The position numbers and the translations under genes were made by a program. From assembly GCA_021847625.1 (NCBI GenBank), contig JAJZQK010000231.1, positions 1 through 6,093 of the forward strand: a stretch of DNA of 6,093 nucleotides, written 5' to 3'. This document shows, piece by piece, positions 1 through 5,031 of the stretch. Each line of letters starts with the position of its first letter. The stretch's first letter is position 1. Origin of the DNA: Chloroflexota bacterium. GTDB taxonomy: Bacteria; Chloroflexota; FW602-bin22; JAMCYS01. Under the pieces are notes generated by a model. The model did not search any database and was not told the origin of the DNA. It was given only the letters and a program-made list of their open reading frames with translations.

Positions 1-1
1 G

Positions 2-763
2 TCCGTGATCAATGCCCTTCTTGGCAGCGAGCGCGTAATCGTCGACGAGGTCGGCGGCACTACCCGCGACGCCATCGACACGATGATCGAGCACAAGGAC
101 CAATCCCTCCTCCTGATCGACACAGCCGGCATGCGTCGGCGGGGACACGTCGAGAGGGGGATCGAGAAGTACAGTGTGATGCGTGCACTGCGGGCACTGG
201 GCCGCGCGGACGTGGCGTTGCTGGTCACCGACGCGGCGGATGGCATCACCGCCCAGGACGCTCACGTCGGGAGCTATGTGGTGGAAGCGGGCAAGGGCGT
301 GGTGATCGTCGTCAACAAGTGGGACCTCATCCCGCGGGACGGCGACACGCTGCTGGACTACACGCAAATTGTGAAGGATAGGCTGAAGTACCTCTCCTAC
401 GCGCCCGTCGTCTTCGTATCCGCCGTCACGGGGCAGCGGCTGGGCATGATGCTCGACACCGCCCTCCGCGTCTACGCCGAGCGGCAGAAGCGGGTACCCA
501 CCGCCGTGCTAAACCAGGTTATCTCTGATGCCGAGGCGGCGCACACCCCGCCCAGCTCCAGGGGGAAACGGCTCAAGATCAAGTACGTTACCCAGACGAG
601 CGTGAGCCCGCCCACGTTTGTTTTCTTCACCAACGATCCCAAGCTCGTTCATTTCTCCTACGAGCGCTATTTGGAGAACCGCCTCCGAGATGCGTTCGGA
701 TTCGAAGGGACGCCCCTGCGCCTCATCTTCCGCGGGAAACCTGAGGAGAAGGGAAGACAATGA
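2..763 (+). CDS. der: Ribosome-assembly GTPase Der (EngA), C-terminal part; 5' end outside window
   Basis: Der is a double-G-domain GTPase that acts in maturation of the large ribosomal subunit. The fragment enters at the end of the G1/P-loop of the second G domain: the first codons read S-V-I-N-A-L-L-G, where the family has GKSS-hydrophobic-hydrophobic-N-A-L-L-G. Downstream come the switch I motif GGTTRDAIDT, the G3 motif DTAG (119-130), the G4 motif NKWD (314-325) and the G5 SA (419-424). The last roughly 85 residues form the Der-specific KH-like domain, with the hallmarks KRLKIKYVTQ, PPTFVFF, a SYERYLENRLR helix and FGFEGTP. About 253 of the usual roughly 440 residues are present; G domain 1 and the P-loop lie upstream. 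The reading frame is open from base 2, so the GTG at base 5 is an internal Val and not a start. The stop overlaps the plsY start as ATGA. No damage is visible. Confidence 0.97.
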   Translation, partial: SVINALLGSERVIVDEVGGTTRDAIDTMIEHKDQSLLLIDTAGMRRRGHVERGIEKYSVMRALRALGRADVALLVTDAADGITAQDAHVGSYVVEAGKGVVIVVNKWDLIPRDGDTLLDYTQIVKDRLKYLSYAPVVFVSAVTGQRLGMMLDTALRVYAERQKRVPTAVLNQVISDAEAAHTPPSSRGKRLKIKYVTQTSVSPPTFVFFTNDPKLVHFSYERYLENRLRDAFGFEGTPLRLIFRGKPEEKGRQ

Positions 764-1383
764 GCTCCTTGTGGTTCGTGCTGGTCATCCCTAGTTACCT
801 CCTTGGGGCCATCCCGACGGCACTGCTGATCTGTCGCTGGCGTGCCGGGGTGGACGTGAGGCAATACGGCAGCGGCAACGTCGGCGCGACCAACACGTTG
901 CGCACGGTGGGCCTCTCAGCCTCCGCGACCGTCTTCGCCGCCGACGTGGTGAAGGGCCTGGTACCCACGGCCATTGCTTGGGGGCTCAGCGGCTCCATCG
1001 CTGTGGCCACCGCCTGCGCCTTGGCCGCGGTCGCCGGCCACAACTGGTCCGTTTTCATCCGCTTCAGCGGCGGCAAGGGCGTCTGCACCTCGCTGGGAGG
1101 CCTCTATGTGCTCGCGCCGCAGGTCGCCCTCGCGGTGACGGTCGTCGCGATCATCCTGGTCGTCAGCACCCGGTTTGTCTCGCTTGGCTCCATAGTCGGG
1201 GCCATTCTCACGCCCATCATCAGCCTATTCCTGGTCAGCCAGGGGGCGCCGGCCGAGTCGCTGGTTTACTCGCTCGCCATAGGCATACTGATTATCATCC
1301 AGCACCGTCCGAACATCGAACGGCTACTGGCCGGCAAGGAGCATCGCCTTGGCGAGAAGGTGAAGGTGGTGAAGCCACAATGA
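760..1383 (+). CDS. plsY: Glycerol-3-phosphate acyltransferase PlsY (acyl-phosphate dependent)
   Basis: PlsY is an integral membrane enzyme that transfers an acyl group from acyl-phosphate (made by PlsX) to the sn-1 position of glycerol-3-phosphate, giving lysophosphatidic acid. The 207-residue length is normal for the family. All three conserved cytoplasmic motifs are visible: GSGNVGATN (residues 37-45), GHNWSVF followed by GGKG (93-99 and 104-107), and HRPNIERLL (182-190). Hydrophobic segments at about 3-24, 54-76, 79-98, 112-138 and 143-181 fit the family's multi-span topology. The start ATG overlaps the der stop (ATGA). It is preceded by a purine-rich Shine-Dalgarno stretch at 743-753 (AAGGG ending 6 bases before the ATG). 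The stop overlaps gpsA, which supplies its glycerol-3-phosphate substrate. No plsX is in view. The identification is secure. Confidence 0.96.
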   Translation: MSSLWFVLVIPSYLLGAIPTALLICRWRAGVDVRQYGSGNVGATNTLRTVGLSASATVFAADVVKGLVPTAIAWGLSGSIAVATACALAAVAGHNWSVFIRFSGGKGVCTSLGGLYVLAPQVALAVTVVAIILVVSTRFVSLGSIVGAILTPIISLFLVSQGAPAESLVYSLAIGILIIIQHRPNIERLLAGKEHRLGEKVKVVKPQ

Positions 1384-2417
1384 TAGCCGTCGTCGGCACT
1401 GGCAGCTGGGGGACGACTCTTGCCGCGGTTCTGGCCCGCAGTGGCATCGAGACGACGCTGCTGGCCCGCACCGCCGCGGTGGCTGACGAGCTATCCGCCA
1501 AGCGTGAGAACCGACGCTTCCTACCGGACGTAGCGTTGCCAGCCAACCTCAAGGTGACGCACCTCCCGGAGGTCGCTCTGCCCGACCAGCACGTGGTCAT
1601 GCTCGTCGTGCCCGCCCAGCGGATGCGTGAGAACGTGCTGGCCATCAGGCCGTTTCTGCCCAGCGAGGGGGTTATCGTCAGCGCGGCCAAGGGACTGGAG
1701 GTCCAGTCGGGCAGCCGCATGTCCGAGGTGATCCGCGAGGAGCTCGGCTCTGCCTGGGGTGGACGTATCGCCGCCCTCTCCGGTCCCAATCTCGCGCGAG
1801 AGGTCGCCCGAGGGCTGCCCACGGCGACCGTGGTGGCGGCGGCCGACGAGCACGTGGCGCGCTTCGTCCAAACCGAGCTGCAGGTACCTCACCTGCGGGT
1901 GTACACTAACTCCGACCTCGTCGGCGTCGAACTTGCTGGCGCGATGAAGAACATCATCGCCCTCGGTGCCGGCATATGCGACGGACTCGGGTTTGGTGAC
2001 AACGCCAAGGCCGCGTTTCTCACGCGCGGCTTGGTCGAGATTGCCAGGCTCGGCATCACGATGGGGGCCAATCCGTTGACTTTCTCTGGCCTCGCCGGGC
2101 TCGGCGACCTGGTGGCCACCTGCGCCAGCAAGCTCAGCCGCAACCGCCACGTTGGCGAGCAGCTGGGTCGCGGGCGCCGCTGGGTCGACATCCAGCCCGA
2201 GATGACGCAGGTGGCCGAGGGGGTACCGACCACAGCCGCGACGCGCGCCATCGCCAGGGCGAATGGCGTGGAAATGCCGATCACGGAGAAGATGTTCGAT
2301 GTCTTGTTTGAGGGCGCCTCGCCGCGGGAGGCCGTGGGAGAGCTGATGACCCGCGACCGTAAAGGAGAGTTGGCAGGGATCGTCCCGCAAGGATTCCGCG
2401 GCAGGGGGCAGAAATGA
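1380..2417 (+). CDS. gpsA: NAD(P)-dependent glycerol-3-phosphate dehydrogenase GpsA
   Basis: GpsA is a cytosolic enzyme that reduces dihydroxyacetone phosphate to sn-glycerol-3-phosphate, the backbone for phospholipids. At 345 residues it has normal family length. The N-terminal Rossmann fold opens at once with GTGSWGTTLA (residues 6-15). SAAKGLE (101-107) and ALSGPNLARE (132-141) follow. The catalytic domain has ELAGAMKNIIA (184-194, with the presumed catalytic Lys190), GFGDNAKAAFLTRGL (204-218) and GLAGLGDLVATC (237-248) followed by SRNRHVG (253-259). The frame is open far upstream, to about 978, but the ATG at 1380 gives the canonical N terminus right before the dinucleotide motif and forms an ATGA overlap with the plsY stop. 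AGGTGG at 1364-1369 is a plausible, slightly distant ribosome binding site. The gene sits next to the enzyme that consumes its product, and its own stop overlaps the HU gene start. Confidence 0.97.
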   Translation: MIAVVGTGSWGTTLAAVLARSGIETTLLARTAAVADELSAKRENRRFLPDVALPANLKVTHLPEVALPDQHVVMLVVPAQRMRENVLAIRPFLPSEGVIVSAAKGLEVQSGSRMSEVIREELGSAWGGRIAALSGPNLAREVARGLPTATVVAAADEHVARFVQTELQVPHLRVYTNSDLVGVELAGAMKNIIALGAGICDGLGFGDNAKAAFLTRGLVEIARLGITMGANPLTFSGLAGLGDLVATCASKLSRNRHVGEQLGRGRRWVDIQPEMTQVAEGVPTTAATRAIARANGVEMPITEKMFDVLFEGASPREAVGELMTRDRKGELAGIVPQGFRGRGQK

Positions 2418-2704
2418 ACAAAGTAGACGTCGTGTCGGCCATCTCGGCGCAGAGCGGGTTGACGCTGAAGGAAGCCAATCTCGCCCTCAACGCCGCCCTC
2501 GACGCCGTTTCGGCCGCGCTTGCCCGCGGGGAAGACGTCAGTCTGCATGGCTTTGGTACCTTTCGCCCACGCCAGCGTGCAGCCCGGACGGTGCTACACC
2601 CCCAGACCAAGGAACCGCTGGCTGTCGCGCCGACCAGAACGGTGACGTTTGCCCCTGCGGCCGGACTGCGGAAGCAGATGGCTTTCCCGGATGCCGACCG
2701 GTGA
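2414..2704 (+). CDS. hup: HU/IHF-family nucleoid DNA-binding protein with divergent DNA-binding arm
   Basis: This 96-residue basic protein belongs to the histone-like HU/IHF family, whose dimers bend and compact DNA. It starts MNKVDVVSAI like typical HU, continues through the two N-terminal helices (about 3-39), and carries the HU signature VSLHGFGTFRPRQRAAR (42-58). The beta-arm then diverges. Where HU usually has G-R-N-P-Q-T-G, this protein has V-L-H-P-Q-T-K (60-66). The intercalating Pro63 is kept, but the Arg and Asn before it are replaced by Leu and His. The usual P-G-K near the C terminus is P-A-A (81-83), and the tail is a few residues longer than normal. AGGGGG at 2403-2408 lies 5 bases before the ATG, and the ATG overlaps the gpsA stop. 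Family membership is clear. Whether it is the cell's main HU or a specialised paralog cannot be told from this window. Confidence 0.9.
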   Translation: MNKVDVVSAISAQSGLTLKEANLALNAALDAVSAALARGEDVSLHGFGTFRPRQRAARTVLHPQTKEPLAVAPTRTVTFAPAAGLRKQMAFPDADR

Positions 2705-2723
2705 GGTATCGTCCCTTCGGCAT
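2691..2723. other. Inverted repeat across the HU stop codon
   Basis: ATGCCGA (2691-2697) and TCGGCAT (2717-2723) form a perfect 7-base stem around a 19-base loop that contains the HU stop codon TGA (2702-2704). Its position at the end of the first operon would suit a transcription end or an mRNA 3' stabiliser. No T-run follows the stem, so it does not qualify as a classical intrinsic terminator. It may be a chance pairing. No better terminator is visible before the next promoter. Confidence 0.25.
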
Positions 2724-2734
2724 GTCGATCACGG

Positions 2735-2762
2735 TTGACAGCCGCCAGATGATTGCTATAAT
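2735..2762 (+). promoter_or_regulatory. Consensus housekeeping-sigma promoter driving the pdtaS-pdtaR-glnA operon
   Basis: A perfect -35 box TTGACA (2735-2740) is separated by 16 bases from a perfect -10 box TATAAT (2757-2762). The bases TGC just before the -10 (2754-2756) also match the extended -10 TGn. An AT-rich discriminator (2763-2774) follows. It stands out sharply in an otherwise GC-rich window and lies in the only sizeable intergenic gap. The predicted transcription start is near 2769, giving a leader of about 58 bases to the ATG at 2827. Strength is inferred from consensus match only. Confidence 0.82.
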
Positions 2763-2774
2763 TCTTTAAATAAT

Positions 2775-2808
2775 CCGGCCAGGCCGGCGACGCTGACCGG
2801 TTGGCCTG
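2775..2808. promoter_or_regulatory. GC-rich dyad and overlapping hairpin in the pdtaS leader (candidate operator or RNA switch)
   Basis: CCGGCC-A-GGCCGG (2775-2787) is a perfect 6+6 dyad located about 6-18 bases after the predicted transcription start, a typical position for a repressor operator. In RNA it could fold as a tight stem. It overlaps a second possible stem in which CAGGCCGGC (2780-2788) pairs with GTTGGCCTG (2800-2808; two G-U pairs, 11-base loop). The two stems share bases and exclude each other. Just after them, ACGAGC occurs twice, 10 bases apart (2809-2814, 2819-2824). The structures are seen in the sequence; any function is inference. Confidence 0.35.
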
Positions 2809-2826
2809 ACGAGCGAATACGAGCAG

Positions 2827-4452
2827 ATGCGATCGGGAAACAGGGCTTCGCTCTTCGCCGATGAAAAGGATACGAGGGACGACATGGTTGCGTACTACGA
2901 CGTACAGCGCCTGAGCGATGGTGAACGCGCCCTCATGCAGAAAGTACTGCAGAATATTGGTCTCCTGGCCGACCTGGGCCGGTCGGACGTATTGGTGTAC
3001 GCGTTGACGGAGGATCGCAGCGCGGCGGTGATGATCGGCGAGGCCAAGCCGCACACCGTCCCCGCCATTCACCACGCGCTGGATTTGGGCATCACGGTCT
3101 CCCGGGCCGACGAGCCGGTTCTCTTTCGGGCCGTGTCCCGGGGGTCGGCCGTGCAGGGCGTGGTGACAGTGTCCCCCCGTGGCGCGCCGATCGTCCAATC
3201 GGCCTGGCCGGTCCGCGCCGAGCAAGGAATCATCGGCGTGGTCGCCATCCACACTAACTTCCTTGAGCACGAGCGCCAGCGCCGCAAGAGTGTCGTCTTC
3301 CGCAATGCCGTGGCGCAGGTCCGCCATATGATCATCGCCGGCCGGCTCGACGGGGCGGCCAACATCAGTGCCCTCGGCGAGCACGATGCTTCGTTTGTCA
3401 TCGACGGCAACGGCGAGATCCTCTACATCAGTTCCATCGCCGAGAACCTCTACCGCAAGCTGGGCTACGCCCAGAGCCTACTACACAAACGCATGGAAGA
3501 ACTGCATACCAACGAGTCCGTGTTCTTCAAGGCCCTCGAGACGGGTGGCTGCGTTGAGGAGATGGTCCAGGAGGGCGAGTACACCCTTGTGAAGCGGGCG
3601 ATTCCGCTTGTCGCGTCCAACTATTCCTCGTGGCGAAACAGCAAGGTCCTCGCCAAGGTGCGTCGCCTACCCCAAGAGATCGACGGGGCCATCATCGTCA
3701 TTCAGGACGTCACAGAGGAGCGACAGAAGGAGCAGGAGCTGAAGATCAAGTCCGCGATGATCCAGGAGATTCACCACCGGGTGAAGAACAACCTGCAGAC
3801 CATCGCGGCCCTCTTGCGTCTGCAGGTGCGCCGGACCGGCTCCGTGGAGGTCGCCGACATCCTCCAGCAGACGATTCACCGCATCCTGAGCATCGCCGTG
3901 GTTCACGAGTTCCTTTCCTACGACGAGTCGTCCATCGTGAACCTGCGCGAGGTGACGCAGCGAATCGTCAACGAGGTGACACAGGGCATCCTCGACCCCG
4001 GCAAACAGTACCGCTTTGTGTTCGAGGGGCAGGATGTTTACCTGCCGGCCCAGCACGCAACCTCGTGTGCGCTGATCGTCAACGAGCTCCTACAGAACGC
4101 CGTCGAACACGGATTCGCCAATCGATCGGAAGGGCTCGTGCGCATCCATCTGCAAGAGCGGGGCGACGAGTATCGCCTGGAGATCGTCGACAACGGCAAC
4201 GGTTTCCGGCCCGATTTCGACGCCGTGCGAGATGGTGCGCTCGGCCTCCAGATAGTCCGGACGCTGGTTAGGGAGGACCTACGGGGTCAGTTCGAATTGA
4301 CCCCCCTTGAAGGCGGTGGCGTCCGCGCATCACTCGCCTTCTCCAAGGCGAGCATGGACGGGCGCTGGCGCCGGTCTACGGCCGAGGTCGGCCGTACGCC
4401 GCCGGCTGGCCCTATCACTAGAGGTGAGGAGGATGGCAATGCCGCAAACTAG
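2827..4452 (+). CDS. pdtaS: PdtaS-type soluble sensor histidine kinase (GAF-like/PAS/HisKA_2/HATPase)
   Basis: This is a cytoplasmic two-component kinase, expected to autophosphorylate on His and pass the phosphate to the ANTAR regulator encoded next. It has no membrane segments. Residue numbers assume the ATG at 2827. A GAF-like N-terminal sensor spans about 38-150 (LLADLGRSDVLVYAL at 46-60), a PAS-like domain about 184-297, a HisKA_2 H-box EIHHRVKNNLQTIAALLRLQ at 315-334 (phospho-acceptor within H316/H317), and a HATPase about 410-509. The HATPase shows an N-box NELLQNAVEH (419-428), a G1 box DNGNG (455-459) and a G2-like GALGLQIVRTL (470-480). The layout and many stretches match M. tuberculosis PdtaS from memory. 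The ATG at 2827 gives 541 residues but has a weak ribosome binding site. The ATG at 2884, behind GAGGG, would give 522 and keeps every domain. The 3' end overlaps pdtaR. The roughly 30-residue basic tail after the HATPase looks unconserved. Confidence 0.93.
   Translation: MRSGNRASLFADEKDTRDDMVAYYDVQRLSDGERALMQKVLQNIGLLADLGRSDVLVYALTEDRSAAVMIGEAKPHTVPAIHHALDLGITVSRADEPVLFRAVSRGSAVQGVVTVSPRGAPIVQSAWPVRAEQGIIGVVAIHTNFLEHERQRRKSVVFRNAVAQVRHMIIAGRLDGAANISALGEHDASFVIDGNGEILYISSIAENLYRKLGYAQSLLHKRMEELHTNESVFFKALETGGCVEEMVQEGEYTLVKRAIPLVASNYSSWRNSKVLAKVRRLPQEIDGAIIVIQDVTEERQKEQELKIKSAMIQEIHHRVKNNLQTIAALLRLQVRRTGSVEVADILQQTIHRILSIAVVHEFLSYDESSIVNLREVTQRIVNEVTQGILDPGKQYRFVFEGQDVYLPAQHATSCALIVNELLQNAVEHGFANRSEGLVRIHLQERGDEYRLEIVDNGNGFRPDFDAVRDGALGLQIVRTLVREDLRGQFELTPLEGGGVRASLAFSKASMDGRWRRSTAEVGRTPPAGPITRGEEDGNAAN
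2874..2878 (+). promoter_or_regulatory. Internal ribosome binding site suggesting a shorter PdtaS start at 2884
   Basis: GAGGG lies 5 bases upstream of the in-frame ATG at 2884, a better spaced and stronger Shine-Dalgarno match than anything before the ATG at 2827. The 19 residues between the two ATGs contain no recognisable domain sequence. Either start is possible, and both leave the sensor domain intact. Confidence 0.45.
4421..4432 (+). promoter_or_regulatory. Double Shine-Dalgarno for pdtaR inside the 3' end of pdtaS
   Basis: The stretch GAGGTGAGGAGG holds two overlapping strong ribosome binding sites. GAGGTGA (4421-4427) sits 5 bases from the ATG at 4433, and AGGAGG (4427-4432) sits 6 bases from the ATG at 4439. 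Both ATGs are in frame (M-A-M-P). This places the regulator's start inside the kinase gene and argues against the much longer upstream open frame. Confidence 0.8.
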
Positions 4453-5029
4453 GGTCGTTGTTGCCGACGATGAATCAATCATCCGAATGGATCTGAGGGA
4501 AATGCTCGAATCGCTAGGCTACCTGGTGGTCGGCGAGGCAGGCGACGGGATTAGCGCCGTCAACCTGGCCCGCGAGCTGAAGCCCGACCTGGTCATAATG
4601 GACATCAAGATGCCGGACCTTGACGGCATATCGGCCGCCAAGATTCTGACCGAGGAGCGAATCGCCCCCGTGCTGCTCCTAACCGCCTTCAGCCAGCAGG
4701 AGTTGGTAGAGGGCGCCAAGGAAGCGGGTGTTGTCGGCTACGTCGTCAAGCCGTTCCGCGAATCCGAGCTTATGCCCGCGATCGAAGTTGCCATCGCCCG
4801 GTTCAAGGAGTTCCGCTCCCTCGAACGCGAAGCATCAGACCTGCGCGATGCCATCGAGACGCGGAAGCTCGTGGAGCGTGCTAAGGGGGTCCTGATGGAT
4901 ACGCAGGGCCTCAAGGAGGCCGACGCGTTCCGCAAGATCCAGAAGCTCTCGATGAACAGCCGCAAGTCGATGCGCCAGATCGCCGAGGCCATCCTTCTTG
5001 CCCACGAGGTGGAGAGAGAGGGGCTCTAG
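4439..5029 (+). CDS. pdtaR: PdtaR-type response regulator: receiver domain plus ANTAR RNA-binding domain
   Basis: This is a phosphorylation-controlled RNA-binding regulator. ANTAR proteins bind paired stem-loops in nascent mRNA and prevent termination. From the ATG at 4439 it has 196 residues (198 from 4433). The receiver (about 4-120) has the acidic pair D10-D11, phospho-acceptor D55 in VIMDIKMPDLDG, T82 and K104 in the VKPF motif. A charged, helical linker (about 121-145) leads into the ANTAR domain (about 135-190). Its conserved features are visible: ETRKLVERAKGVLM (140-153), EADAFRKIQKLSM (160-172) and the final helix with SMRQIAEAIL (177-186). Similarity to M. tuberculosis PdtaR runs the whole length, including the RIAPVLLLTAFSQQELVE stretch (74-91). 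The start overlaps the end of pdtaS by 14 bases, and glnA follows 2 bases after the stop. PdtaS is its obvious partner. No RNA target resembling the known tandem hexaloop hairpins was recognised here. Confidence 0.95.
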   Translation: MPQTRVVVADDESIIRMDLREMLESLGYLVVGEAGDGISAVNLARELKPDLVIMDIKMPDLDGISAAKILTEERIAPVLLLTAFSQQELVEGAKEAGVVGYVVKPFRESELMPAIEVAIARFKEFRSLEREASDLRDAIETRKLVERAKGVLMDTQGLKEADAFRKIQKLSMNSRKSMRQIAEAILLAHEVEREGL

Positions 5030-5031
5030 GA

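Noticed and set aside
978..1379. Upstream in-frame extension of gpsA
   Set aside because: It overlaps plsY in another frame and translates to Arg/His-rich low-complexity sequence. The canonical GpsA N terminus begins exactly at the ATG at 1380.
2691..2734. Intrinsic terminator after the HU gene
   Set aside because: Only a 7-base stem with a 19-base loop and no T-run is present, so it is kept as an inverted repeat and not called a terminator.
2769..2826. ANTAR target (tandem stems with six-base loops) in the pdtaS leader as an autoregulatory antiterminator
   Set aside because: The stems present have 3- or 11-base loops instead of six-base loops with A1/G4, there is no terminator with a T-run, and the leader is too short for the tandem motif plus terminator.
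2281..3384. Long minus-strand open frame (about 367 codons) across the HU gene, the promoter gap and the start of pdtaS
   Set aside because: It is the antisense shadow of GC-rich genes. The translation has no recognisable domain and low complexity, and the plus-strand genes over the same bases are unmistakable.
4307..4432. N-terminal extension of the ANTAR regulator by about 42 residues
   Set aside because: It lies inside the kinase gene in another frame and has no receiver-like sequence. Strong ribosome binding sites are placed at 4421-4432 for the later ATGs.
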